64,000 nucleotides of DNA from Paramacrobiotus metropolitanus (taxonomy: Eukaryota; Tardigrada; Eutardigrada; Parachela; Macrobiotidae): positions 1,674,001 to 1,738,000 of the forward strand of contig NW_026570221.1 of the NCBI RefSeq assembly GCF_019649055.1. The letters are read 5' to 3'. This document shows positions 53,792 to 64,000 of the stretch, in pieces. The translations under genes were made by a program, and so were the position numbers. The first letter of the stretch is position 1. Each line of letters starts with the position of its first letter. Under the pieces are notes generated by a model. It ran no database searches and was not told where the DNA came from. It saw nothing but the letters and a program-made list of their open reading frames with translations.

Positions 53792-55978
53792 AACCGAACG
53801 GAAGCCTACACGGTGGACTGCCAACAGTGCAGGGATAACGCGACGAGGGACAACAACAGATTGCCTTGCGCGCAATGTATCGTATCCTTCACGAATGAAC
53901 GAGTTACTGGCACGGGACCACAACACCGAGCTCAGGCGGCGGCACTTTACATTAATGTCGTCGCTGGTAACTTGAGCGCATATCGGTACCTGGCCGGCAG
54001 AGAATACCTTGTCGACCAACTAGAGTCGCATGAACAGGATAATCTGGCTACACTCCAGCGGCAACGAATCCGCGACCCGAGATGGGAAGGAACCCGACCA
54101 CCAGTCTTAACGGATAGACTGTGGGAGTACCGCCAGCTGCAAGACGCTAACCGTCAATTGGAGGACCAGAGGAAGATCAGAGAGGTTGACAAACGAGTCG
54201 CCTCGATGAAGGTCCATCCCCCACCGACCGACTATGAACCAGAGATAAAAATTCGGTTACCGGCACCCACACAGGGTCGCTCGGATAGCGAACAGCTGAT
54301 CCACGACGTGCGCGACGTCTTCGTCGGAGACCCACACCGACCATTGACGAGTGCATCGGTAACAATGATGATGAACATGCCGGACGGAACCCAACAGCCG
54401 GTTACCTTTACCCCGGCGACTCAGGAACAGTTGATGGCAATCCCACATAGGGCAACGCCAGTAGTCACACAGGCTCGTCCAACTGTTTCCCAGCAGATCC
54501 CCCAACCCCAACACGGAAATCGAACTCAACCGGCGGCTCAACAGCAGCAGCGTCGACCCAGTAAAAACTTAGCGGGACACGACCTCCGACACAGGATTGG
54601 TCCTGTCGATCTTCGAGACAGAATCGAAGAGCAACGTGCAGTCATCCGGCAAGTCGGAAAAGAGCCGACCAGACCTCCACCAGGAAAACGGACTGGATCT
54701 GGAGAAACGGGAATCGGACTTACGGTAGACTTAACAAATAAGTCGAAACGTAACTTTGTCCCACCCGAACAGCAGCCGGAAGCCCATCAGGCGGAACCGG
54801 CGGCTGAAGTCCCAGCTGAACAGGCAGCTCAACCGGAACAAATGGACGTCGAAGTAGCCGACCAGATGGCGCAACTACCACAAGTAGAAGTGCCGATCCG
54901 AGAAGACCCCCGCTATGACCGCGCTCGACAACAAGGAATCGAGGTCGTCATGCTACATCCCACCGAACGGACAAACTACATTATGAACACCATGAATTAC
55001 GAGGAACGGAACCGACCACAGGTGTGGCGGATGGTGGAAAACCTTCGCCAATTCCTCGTCCGATCTGGATACCAGACGCTACTGGAACAACATCAGTGGC
55101 AACCGGACTTCAACATGTCTGCGCACACAGCACAGAATGTTGAACATCCGTACACCAGATCGAATGCGTTACCGTCGATGACCGACCCGGTCTTGCTGAA
55201 TGTACCACTTTACAGTCCGGACGGAACGCGTGCGAGCCAACTAGGAGCTCGGGAATACCCCCATGACGAGATGGAGAGTATTGCCCAGTTTGTCATCACG
55301 GACGCCCACCCAGCCTTTGTAATAACCGCGGCCCGGGCAGCACTGGACTTAACCCAGTACCTTCCAGAAGGGGAAGTCGATATGGCCCAGGACGGAGTCA
55401 CAGCATTCCTGCGATTCATCTTCGCAGCTCGGCTCGGCAATTACTTTTGCCACTACACCCTGTACGGCCTATACCAGAACGAGATGATACCAGCGGCATT
55501 GGAAACCCTCGTCGCCCAACTCGGCACACCAATGAGAAGTGTTATCCTCGCCCTCTGGATGCGCGACTTGCTGTACACCCACGAACGGTATGCGACAAAG
55601 TATGCCTTTAGTGAGGATCACATAGACCCTAGCGATGACGCGACCAGATTTATTAGCTGGTACCGACGAAACAAGACTTTGCCCAGCGGATTTAACTCAT
55701 CGCCCTACGAACCTTGGATGTCGGACGACATAGCACCCGGCGCACGACCGTACGCGCTGAGGCTCCGAAAGCAAGCGGCCAGGGAATCGAAGAAGGGCAG
55801 AGCGGATCGCCTCGGCCAAGAAACGGATGAGACCGACGTGATGTCTCAACGGAGTGGCCCGGCGACTTGTAAACCCAGGGACCCGACTACCCGGCCACAT
55901 AATCGACCTGGCCCGGATGACGAAGAGGAAGACGACTACTTCGGCGGCGACAAACCCGTCGAAGTCCCACTCAGTTAA
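53792..55978 (+). CDS. Large intact open frame of unknown function (ORF-Y)
   Basis: About 728 codons open from just after the presumed acceptor at 53791; the first in-frame ATG is far inside. The N-terminus has two CXXC pairs (VDCQQCRDNATRDNNRLPCAQC), a possible zinc-binding knuckle. A helical charged part follows (LWEYRQLQDANRQLEDQRKIREVDKR), then a Pro/Gln-rich middle. The C-terminal helical domain of ~250 residues contains VWRMVENLRQFLVRSGYQTLL, AFVITAARAALDLTQYLP, ARLGNYFCHYTLYGLY and MRSVILALWMRDLLYTHERYATKYAF. It ends acidic (DDEEEDDYFGGD). No family is recognised and no membrane segment is seen. Composition and spacing suggest it is expressed together with ORF-X. Confidence 0.55.
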   Translation, partial: NRTEAYTVDCQQCRDNATRDNNRLPCAQCIVSFTNERVTGTGPQHRAQAAALYINVVAGNLSAYRYLAGREYLVDQLESHEQDNLATLQRQRIRDPRWEGTRPPVLTDRLWEYRQLQDANRQLEDQRKIREVDKRVASMKVHPPPTDYEPEIKIRLPAPTQGRSDSEQLIHDVRDVFVGDPHRPLTSASVTMMMNMPDGTQQPVTFTPATQEQLMAIPHRATPVVTQARPTVSQQIPQPQHGNRTQPAAQQQQRRPSKNLAGHDLRHRIGPVDLRDRIEEQRAVIRQVGKEPTRPPPGKRTGSGETGIGLTVDLTNKSKRNFVPPEQQPEAHQAEPAAEVPAEQAAQPEQMDVEVADQMAQLPQVEVPIREDPRYDRARQQGIEVVMLHPTERTNYIMNTMNYEERNRPQVWRMVENLRQFLVRSGYQTLLEQHQWQPDFNMSAHTAQNVEHPYTRSNALPSMTDPVLLNVPLYSPDGTRASQLGAREYPHDEMESIAQFVITDAHPAFVITAARAALDLTQYLPEGEVDMAQDGVTAFLRFIFAARLGNYFCHYTLYGLYQNEMIPAALETLVAQLGTPMRSVILALWMRDLLYTHERYATKYAFSEDHIDPSDDATRFISWYRRNKTLPSGFNSSPYEPWMSDDIAPGARPYALRLRKQAARESKKGRADRLGQETDETDVMSQRSGPATCKPRDPTTRPHNRPGPDDEEEDDYFGGDKPVEVPLS

Positions 55979-56162
55979 GATCGAGTTCCCACATTGGAAC
56001 TCCATCTCCCATTCGGAACGAACTAAGGGGACTTAACGCCGAGAACCGGCATGGTCGAGAACCGACCTGACTGAGGAATAGTCTAGCTGAGAAACAGCGC
56101 TGTCAAGAAATCCCTCGGCCGAGCTGCCAACAGGGCAAGGAAGACTCGGATTCGACTACACG

Positions 56163-57960
56163 TACTTGAGTCGACCACAAAGGTCGACTTCGTACCTCAC
56201 CTATAACTTGGAGACATAACGGATATTGTAGCACTAACCGACCACAAAGGTCGGTTGTGCAAGCCGATCACAAAGACCGGTTTTGGGAAATTCGGAACGA
56301 ACCGTTCAGAGAGTCGAAATCGGAACCGCAACGATGCAGATCGCCGAATCACGACTCGCTACCCTAGCCGATCACACAAATCGACTAAGTATAGGGTAGC
56401 CGACTAACGAGAAATCGACATTATGGCCGACCACACAGGTCGACCATAACGGCCAACAGAAGTCGCCCATGAAGAATGAGCGGAAGCTAACGGTAGTTAC
56501 GTGGCAACTTAACCGGATTCTCCGGTTGAACCCAGATCTACAGGAACTCAACTAGGAACCTGTACCTGGAGTCCAACCGCAGTCTCCCCCGGACGATATC
56601 GGGTAAACCAGCCGATTCACCGGTGACCACGACTACGCGCGTCTCGAACGTGCTGCCATTACCTGAAGAGGAACAGCGACGGTGATTTGGCCACCACACC
56701 AACGACTCCGCCGCGACCTGCTTCCCCATGTCTTCAATGGAACATCCTAGGCAGACCGAGTTAGAATACTCGGCCGGCACCCCTTTAACGTACCCCCGTG
56801 GGCGAAGAACTCTTGCCCGCAACAAAAACGGCCAAGAGTCCTTCGTTCGCGGCAAAGAAAAATTTCCTCGTGGACGTGAGTCGTCTACCCCCAACAGAAG
56901 CGGCTAGGCGTCTCAGGTTCACGACAAAACAAAATGGAAGAATCGGATCTGATAACCTCAGGGACGTGCATGTGCATGAAGTTTCAAACCAATGAGCCCG
57001 GCTAGACAACTGGGCCACACAGACCCTTAGTGTCGTAAGCGAGCACACCTGCATGACGAAGCGCCAGTCACTCGGCCAACAGATGCCAAGAAAACCCCCA
57101 CCTTGTAGGACTTGGCGGCCCGGAGGCAAGTCATTCGGATAAACAAGCCAACACTGGCTCGGATCCGACCCAGAGTTCATGTCAGGAATCACAGAAGGAA
57201 CGGAGTTGTGCTGCCGAACATCCTTCTGCCAGTCAATACTGACCGAAGGATGTCCGAACAACGGAGACCCGGTCAACTGTGACCGGATGCACAGAACTTT
57301 TTAAGTCGGAAATCGACCTCCCAGCCGAAGAACTTTGTCTTTTCGACGGATGAACACACAGTTCATCCGACTCGAAGAAGTCGGAAATCAGCCGACCTCG
57401 GAATTCCGACATGGATAGCCAACCTCAGACGAAGGTCGGAAGCGACCGAATAGAAGTCGGAAGGACACGACAACAAGTCGGCAAAGGCATCAGGAAGTCG
57501 AGAGCCGACCTCCTGACGGAAAAACTTAGCCTTTGGACGGATGAGCACACAGTTCATCCGACCTTCCGAAGCCGACCATAACCGACCACAAGTCGGAAGT
57601 CGGAAACCCAGTCAACATGACCGAAGACGATTGATCACTGTTTGCGGTGGATGAATTCGACCTGAAGGCACTTGTTTAGCCCCACATGGGCATGTTATTG
57701 CAGGTCAACCCTAGTCGACCACCGGCGGATAGGATGACCGACCTCGACAGAAGGTCGGATAACAACGGAATATACTGGATGGAAGTCGACTGGACGCTTC
57801 CATCGAACAAACCTATGATTTCCGATCGGACCTTCGAGCCAGTTCGACTCGGATTACCCCAAACCAGGCTCGTGGTAGCAGATTAAACGGTTGTAACCGA
57901 CCACTTTTGAACGGAACTGCTGTACATGACGACCACAAAGGCCGCATGACTTACATACAG
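56163..57960. repeat. Dispersed ACCGACCACAAAGGTCGGT hairpins
   Basis: Examples: GTCGACCACAAAGGTCGAC (56170-56188), AACCGACCACAAAGGTCGGTT (56236-56256), GCCGATCACAAAGACCGG (near 56263), GGCCGACCACACAGGTCGACC (near 56429), and later degenerate copies near 57580, 57897 and 57930. Two more lie at 53643 and 53674. Stem sequence varies with compensating changes while the loop stays CACAAA or CAACAGA. Confidence 0.6.
57334..57570. repeat. Two copies of a CGGATGA...TCATCCG hairpin, ~200 bp apart
   Basis: GACGGATGAACACACAGTTCATCCGAC near 57338 and GACGGATGAGCACACAGTTCATCCGAC near 57536 are nearly identical, each preceded by an AACTT(T/A)G-type string. They suggest a local ~200-bp duplication. Confidence 0.6.
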
Positions 57961-58662
57961 CTTTTTCCGACCTTGGTCCTATTCCCCATTCAGAGAGGAT
58001 GCCCCGGCATTTGCAACCGCAACAGTGCCTCTCTATCCCGAACGGACGGATACGAGTCGGAAGTAAGTGTTTAACTGTGCTTATCCGACCTCGGCGAATG
58101 TAACCGGTTACGACGGGTAACCCGGGAACCGATGCCCCGGACCCAACTTTACCGGATGAAAGTGGACAGGAGACCCCGTGGATGTCATCCTAGTCGGAAT
58201 AGGACCCCCGGACAGATTTTTGCATTTTTTTTAGCATTTTTCCTAACAAACGGAATTGTATTTTTCTAGTTCGATCTCTTTGACAGATCTGTTTTTTAAC
58301 CCCTTTTGCTCACTGGAATTGTGATTAAACTTTATTTACTTTCTTTCGCGCTGCATAAACTTTCATTACAATTTTTTTTCTTTCACATTGTTCTCCGCTG
58401 CCAACAGACGCAAGAAGCCAGCCAACAGAAGCATCACCGGTCCAACGAAACGCCCGAGCGGCTTCCGGATTTCTCGGCCGTGAGTGGCTTCCACTCATGG
58501 GTTCGGAAGTGAAGAAGGGACGGTCGACCAGACACCGGACTCCCACTGCCAGAGGACGCGTACCGGCGACCCCACTTGGGTCCAACCGGAGAGTTGTGCG
58601 GTACTGGTGCGGTACCGAGTCGGAGCATCCTTCGCGGGAGCTCGGATTCCCGCCCAGAGGCA

Positions 58663-59083
58663 TGTCAGAGGCGTACGACTGCGCCTGGTGCGTACGGTCC
58701 ACACAGGACGTACTTGCACCATTGCTTGCCGTTACCACCTCTCTCGCTGTACGTACGTGTGCTGCTGCACTGCACTCATCCGCTGAAGCGGATATACGCA
58801 GCGCATACACTGAGCCACACTTGCTCTCTCGTTCCTCTCTCGCAGTATGACTCAGCGTTCATACGCTCGCGTTGGATAGAGTCCAGTCTGCGCATCATCA
58901 CACAGCTGATGGCACACAGCACGTGCTTGCCGCCAGTTGCTTCTTTACACGCCTTGAAGACGCTCAAGAACCCACTTAGCCAGCACTTGCTATGTTCTTG
59001 CTTTCCTGCTATTACGCAGCATTGTTCCCCCTTTATTTGTCAATAAAGCATCACTCGTGATCTCCTCGTGCTTGTCTGTTACA
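58663..59083 (+). repeat. LTR-like segment
   Basis: Starts TGTCAGAGGCG after CCCAGAGGCA, has TCAATAAAGC near the end and finishes CTGTTACA. The size (421 bp) and start match the LTR-like segment at 31825, but internal alignment is poor, so it is probably the 3' LTR of a related but different element, perhaps the carrier of ORF-X/ORF-Y. Confidence 0.4.
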
Positions 59084-61933
59084 CAACAGAATCGTTTTAT
59101 TCCATAAGCATTCAAGTACATACTAGTCAATCGTAAGGTTTCATGAATTACTGTTGTTAGACGAAATGTTCTGTGTGATTAGGATGCCTATTTCCGTAGT
59201 CGGCTGAGGCTGTATATTCAGCAGAAATCTTTCATTTTTATAGGAAACTTGAGACTGTATCGTATCAAAAGCTTATATACCGAAACATACTGATAGAAAA
59301 GTTCAAAATGTTCAAATTAAACGCAAAAAAGTGAAAAAACACTCGAAAAGTGTTTTTTGTAGTTATATGTAGTGCATTCCGTTGTACAACATTGGAGTTT
59401 CGGTACTTTTATATAATTACTAGTAGACCCCGCGCAAATTGCGCGGTATATATTGCATGCGGCCACAATAGAATTCTTAACTTAACGACTATCAAGAATG
59501 CGAAAACTACTGCATAAATACTGGTAAATCTAATGTCGCCTACTGATTCTGATTGCATTGCATGGTATACTAAAGAGAGTCTAATTTCCGCTTATACTCC
59601 ATATTCCATCGATTCCTATGTTAATTTTAGTTTCGTACGATTTTCTTAAACCCGTTTTGATGCACTGAGCAATCAATTCTTTAACAAAATTATTTTGTTA
59701 ATACATGTAACCGAAAACTGAAAATAAACGTTAAAGCTTCGTATCTTCCATTTGGGGGGATTTTTGTTAAGAGAGAGTTATCGACAAAGGTAGTGCCGTT
59801 AATTTCCCCTTACTTTTTTGCGATCAAGTGAATACTAAAATCATTTAATAGTTTTAGCTGTTTTGCGCCAAGTATTGATAAGTAATTACCAATTTCGCCA
59901 GCTAAATCAGTATTACGGAACGCAAACATACGTTGTACATGTACATAGCTGTATATAGGTATATTATAGCTGACCCAGAGCAAATTGCGCGAAATAAATG
60001 AGCGATAAATATTTCCGTGCAAAAATGACTGCTATGTACTTAATTTTCCGAAAAAGGGCCGGCTTTCCCTTCAGTTTCTGAATTAATCCTCCTCAGCATT
60101 ACAGTAAATAGCCATAACTTTTTCACTCAGTTGCAAAATAGCAGCTCCGTACGTAAATTAAATACTATTTATGCTCTCTTCTCATTTTTACCATCGCGCG
60201 CTAAGCCGCGATGTTTCTAATTCAGTGTTCCGCTAAGTTGCTAACCTTGTAACCTCAAATTGCACACTGGATCAACAACTCCCGTTAAACACTCCCGTTT
60301 GACAACCAAAGTACTAAAAATTCGTCCGATTTTCAACTGGCTTTCTATTGCTTTGCATCTGTTGTCAAAGCGCCAAGGTAAAAAATATATAGCCGTTTTA
60401 AAAGATTGTTGCATTTCTTTCATCGCTTGTAAAGTAGGAAGTGTAGGAAGGAAGATGCCTCGCTTCCTGCTCTGCGAGCTCCGCTCGCGCCGCAGCTCGG
60501 CGTCGCCTGCGGCTCCGCCTTCTTTGACAAAGCGAAGAATTTGCTTCAGGATTCGCAAATACCTCTGGTTCTCAATATAACGGAGTATTCCTCCTTGGTT
60601 TACTTCAGTTCGCGCCTATCGACCGCTAAGTTATCGTTAAAATAAAAAAAATCTTAGCTATAGCTCTGGTTGCAGTTAATACACATAAACTGTAGAGTCA
60701 AAAAACGAAGCTCATGTGGGATGTGCGGCTGCAAGCTTGCTGTTATTTAAACTTAAACTAAAAATGCAGCTTTCTCGGACATTATTTTCCACTAGAAACA
60801 AATTAAACGTACTCGTTAGTTTTTTGAATTAAATTTTTGCTATCAAAGGGAATTCCGGAAATCAGTAACAATGGTGGCCGCCCGTGGAAGATTGCAACTT
60901 CAGTCTGGTCAAACCGCTGCAAACGACAGCTCCTTGAGAAGCAAATTCCATAGACACTCGAAGACTGTGTAGAGTCTTCCTTCTGAAATCTTACTTTTTT
61001 GGGAGGCAACTGTTGATGAAAAATTTATAATACCACTTGATCATGATTCATAAACATCAAAGTTGCCCCCAATCCCAACAGAGAACGCGTTTTGGCTGCC
61101 GAGACAGTGGTGAAATGGTCGGTTTTGCAGTGGTGGATCCTTTACTTTTCCTATTGGCTTTATATGTTAACGTTTTTCAGAGTTTTCTTTCAAACGTTTG
61201 TTTTCCATTAAAAACTGACTTGCGATGGCAAATCTGCACACTAAGTGCTATCGAATGACATGTAGACAGGGAATTTGGGTTCAGTGAATCGGGCTGGCGA
61301 ACTCGACAGAGTGAAAATTTCGTTAAGGCTTACGCGATTATTATATAGTGATAATAAGCTTTCTAGAAGAAAACACACGCAACGATGTATATCACATCAG
61401 AAACAAAGAAACTCTCTCATTCAGCTTTTAGTTTCAAAGTTTTTTCTTTGTTTGATGAATAGCTCGGTCTAGACAGGCCAAAGAGGATGGCGTCACACTA
61501 TTGTGTAGCTAAATCCTCTCTGCGTTCAGTCAGAGTTGTGAAAACACGTATCTGGCCATCGTTTTCAAACCATTCCCTTTTTTCCAAACCCGCTTTCTAC
61601 AGCTAGGGATTCCTTAAGCATTCGCCGATGCGATCGATGACTGTGCAATCAAACCATTCTACTTATATTCTACTGCCTTCGGGACCCGGTGGCCATAAAA
61701 TACCCGGTGCGGTGAAATAGGCAGTTCATACTGGCATCTGCTTGGCCGATAGCTATCGTAAAAACAAGTATGTCTGACCAATGGCTATCGTGAATCGAGT
61801 TCCAGTATAGTATCACACAGGAAATACCAGTACCAACTACCAGTACAAGTCAATGATTATGAAACCAGTTTTCTGCGAAACTGCTAAAGTATCCCTTCCC
61901 GATATTATTATACTGCAGAACCGGTTATCGTTA
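59084..61933. other. Host-like non-coding stretch
   Basis: No supportable gene. Contains CGCGCAAATTGCGCGG (59435) and a related GAGCAAATTGCGCGAAAT (59977), both following GACCC, and a GC-rich dyad block at 60468-60545 within AT-rich DNA. Confidence 0.4.
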
Positions 61934-62488
61934 TTAACTGCCGAGAAACTCTTTCAGCTGCGCAGTTTTGCTCTGTAGAAATGTTACGCATGCTGCTGAT
62001 GTTAGTGGTGATCCCAACAAAACCAAGTCATCTTCCCCGGTGACACGCATTTCGGGCCAAACATTAAGTACTGACTGGACAGCGTGCTGGCGATCCGCAG
62101 AAAAACGTCCCACACCGTAGACTTCGCACTTGCCCACATTCAACAGTCAACTCTAACCCCCATACTGAAGGAAGCCACGAGTAATAATAAGGCGTATGGC
62201 TGCGATAACTTTCTCAGCAAGTCCGGCTAGGGTGACGTCATCCAGAAAACCGATCGCTATGTCACAGTCTAGGGCTTCGTCCCCTTTCTGTAGCGAATCT
62301 AGCTTCCGTACAGTACACCACCGTCCCAGAACAGCAGGTACGCGATACGTTACGGCCGTTTTCGATTCGCGCACCTGGTTATCAGTGCAAATATTCGGGA
62401 CGGGGGTATGCTGCGCATCCGAATGCGTCCCGTTTTCACAACTCTCTGATACGGTATCCCGCGAACCGTATCTCAGAACCCGTACCAA
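61934..62488 (-). pseudogene. LINE reverse-transcriptase fragment
   Basis: On the minus strand the end of an RT palm is visible: DCDIAIGFLDDVTLAGLAEKVIAAIRLII, with FLDD in place of the usual YLDD-type box. It is followed in a second frame by MNVGKCEVYGVGRFSADRQHAVQSVLNVWPEMRVTGEDDLVLLGSPL, the conserved N..KCE and LLG.PL strings after the catalytic box in this LINE group. A frame change near 62145 joins the two. It is probably the same class as the 3' fragment at 1099-1993. Confidence 0.65.
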
Positions 62489-63214
62489 CCCCGCGTCTCA
62501 TATCAATCAAAAATTTTACGCGCGCTTTTTACGCATACCCTGAAATACAAAGAAAAACGATACGGTACGCGAAGCCACCTCCAGAGGTGGCTTTCCCTGG
62601 TATCTTTTTGTTGATGAGTGAGCATTTTTTAATACTGTCGTTGTTTGATGATTTCTTTTTCGTGAGTTATTTAATTTTATGAAAATGGACGCTGTTTTTA
62701 CTTTTTAATCATTTTAGAGCCCAACTAAATGTACAAAAATTAAATCAAGAAATGTTGACAAGCTCAAAGTAGATACAGGTGCTACACGAATCCCTTGAGT
62801 ACACAAATCGTAAAACCATTTCGATAGGGAACAGGGAGAAGTAAAAAAACCTTAAGTAAACAAACTTTGATAGGGAATAGGGAGACGTAAAAAAACACTA
62901 TGTGCACACACCTGTGCAAACACATTCCACACTTTTATTGCCGTACATTCCGTACTTTACGAGCACACTGACCGGCATGAGACACAGAACAGAGAGAAGA
63001 TCATTTTCAATGTCATAACACAAATCGGAGAAGAGCATAATTATCTTTTCACAACCATCAAGATCAAGGAAGAGTAAAAAAACTATAAAAAAACTAACAA
63101 AAAATCACAACTTCGTATGGCTAGCAACGTAAAACAGAATACTGACTATAATTTGGTCAACAGTTGAGATTCATAAAAGTAAAATCTGTACATAAATCTT
63201 TTCGTAAAAACCAT
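62489..63214. other. AT-rich intergenic stretch
   Basis: Includes two near-tandem copies of GATAGGGAACAGGGAGAAGTAAAAAAAC (62822 and 62869) and a short hairpin at 62573-62592. No gene seen except the end of the LRR gene to the right. Confidence 0.4.
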
Positions 63215-63877
63215 CTACAATTCGTAAATGTTCTCATTACGGACGTGCATCTGCATCGTGTCTTCGGGTTCAGCAAGTCGCTCCAAAGCGGGGCCGTTCT
63301 GTTTCTTGGCGCACTTTTTCACAACGAAACAGACACACGCGACGAAAGTTCCAACACAAGCAATCGCACCAACGCAAGAGTACAAAATGTTAGAGGAACT
63401 CATCTCCGCGTCTTCATCCACAGTAGTGCTCGTCTCTGATGGCATGACATTTGCAGTTGATCCAACAGTGTCGGTGGTGATGAAAGGGACATGTGTAGTG
63501 GCCGGAATCGTCGGAGAACCAGTGCTAGCCGATGTGCCAGTTCCGCAAACAGAGATGACGCGAAATTTCACAAACGGTGGCGGAGTAACGCACTCATCGA
63601 TAGGATTTCCAGACAAATCAACAGATATAAGATCAGGGATGTACACAGACAATCCGTAATAAGGGATGACACGAATGGAATTTCCGCTGAAAGCAATGTG
63701 ACGAATCCAGGTCTTCGGCTCGGTGGGATAGGGGATCGCTGACAGTTGTCTGCCTGCACAGTTCACGATGCCTGAGTCGTATCTACACAGACATTTCCCG
63801 TAGCACTCTATCCATTTTCCACACTTCACACCACTGCACAAGCACAACAAAACAAAAACGACAGAAACAAACGCCAT
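63215..63877 (-). CDS. LRR-containing single-pass membrane protein
   Basis: 220 residues from the ATG at 63877, chosen because it begins a clean signal peptide (MAFVSVVFVLLCLCSGVKC). An LRRNT-like cysteine cap follows (ECYGKCLCRYDSGIVNCAGRQLSAIP), then about two leucine-rich repeats (IRHIAFSGNSIRVIP, LISVDLSGNPIDE) and a closing cysteine (RVISVC). A Ser/Thr-rich stalk leads to a transmembrane helix (ILYSCVGAIACVGTFVACVCFVV) and a 35-residue cytoplasmic tail ending NENIYEL, which may hold a tyrosine-based sorting signal. It is a cell-surface protein, perhaps for adhesion or ligand binding. No intron is evident and no lesions are seen, so it looks like the one intact host gene in the window. 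Confidence 0.75.
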   Translation of the reverse strand: MAFVSVVFVLLCLCSGVKCGKWIECYGKCLCRYDSGIVNCAGRQLSAIPYPTEPKTWIRHIAFSGNSIRVIPYYGLSVYIPDLISVDLSGNPIDECVTPPPFVKFRVISVCGTGTSASTGSPTIPATTHVPFITTDTVGSTANVMPSETSTTVDEDAEMSSSNILYSCVGAIACVGTFVACVCFVVKKCAKKQNGPALERLAEPEDTMQMHVRNENIYEL

Positions 63878-64000
63878 TTTGATAGAAATTTGGAAATAAA
63901 CAAAGAAGAGCTGAAAATCACCACTAGTCACCACACACTGTCAGTGCAAAACTTTAGCCTGAACAGTCATTGCATGTGCTGTATGGTATCGGCGCTGCCG

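Larger units (their letters stand above)
55979..58662. other. Long non-coding, hairpin-rich region after ORF-Y
   Basis: No convincing gene in 2.7 kb. It is packed with short imperfect palindromes around GACCACAAAGGTC and with GTCGGAAGTCGG-type strings. It may be the 3' untranslated part of the element that carries ORF-X and ORF-Y. Confidence 0.5.

Noticed and set aside
51401-55978. ORF-X/ORF-Y as a retroviral-type envelope
   Set aside because: No signal peptide, transmembrane segment, furin-like site or cysteine-rich ectodomain pattern is visible.
53643-57960. CRISPR-like array
   Set aside because: The repeats are short palindromes at irregular spacing in eukaryotic DNA, without unique equal-length spacers.
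62573-62592. Histone mRNA 3' stem-loop
   Set aside because: The stem AGCCACCT/AGGTGGCT lacks the histone consensus loop and flanks, and no histone gene is nearby.
1-64000. tRNA, rRNA or bacterial operons
   Set aside because: No cloverleaf or rRNA motif was recognised, and spliceosomal introns plus Gypsy/Polinton content rule out a prokaryotic origin.

Overview
This window is animal nuclear DNA, almost certainly from an invertebrate. It holds short GT-AG spliceosomal introns of about 50-70 bp, pieces of a receptor-type guanylate cyclase gene, and a signal-peptide / leucine-rich-repeat / single-pass membrane protein. Nearly everything else is mobile DNA. The species cannot be named from the sequence.

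Layout. (1) 1-4416: broken guanylate cyclase-like gene with a 5'-truncated LINE lodged between two of its exons, then a frameshifted Harbinger-type transposase. (2) 4421-28696: Gypsy-A, a minus-strand LTR retrotransposon with ~309-bp LTRs and a 4-bp ACAT target duplication. Its integrase reading frame is split by Polinton P1 (6281-20744, 14,464 bp, TSD CAGTAC). (3) 29859-31703: Mutator-like non-autonomous element with 112-bp terminal inverted repeats and a 9-bp TSD. (4) 31825-51288: Gypsy-B, a degraded plus-strand Gypsy element. Its gag is split by a second, smaller Polinton, P2 (36264-43636, 7,373 bp, TSD CTGGAC). (5) 51401-59083: two very large intact open frames of unknown function, a hairpin-rich non-coding stretch and an LTR-like end. 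(6) 59084-64000: mostly empty sequence, a LINE reverse-transcriptase fragment and the LRR membrane protein gene.

The notable system is in the two Polintons (virus-like, protein-primed DNA transposons). P1 has the full kit: packaging ATPase, small membrane-active-type and core-type proteins, chromodomain integrase, penton-like minor capsid, pVI/pX-like protein, double-jelly-roll major capsid, adenain-like protease and protein-primed DNA polymerase B. Both P1 and P2 also carry three genes in a block: an RNase H-fold-like protein, a clear TATA-binding-protein (TBP) homologue, and a protein with two PC4-like ssDNA-binding coactivator modules. In P1 the PC4-like gene diverges from the RNase H-like/TBP pair, and good TATA boxes precede three of the early-type genes. 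I read this as an element-encoded transcription-initiation module. P2 kept only the polymerase and this module and lost the whole virion/integration half.

The P1 polymerase gene has eight exons. Splicing rebuilds its palm motif C (Asp-Thr-Asp-Ser) and motif B. The P2 polymerase lacks three of these introns exactly. Both Polintons carry inactivating lesions, so these copies are relics, but the shared module shows it was maintained in two divergent families.
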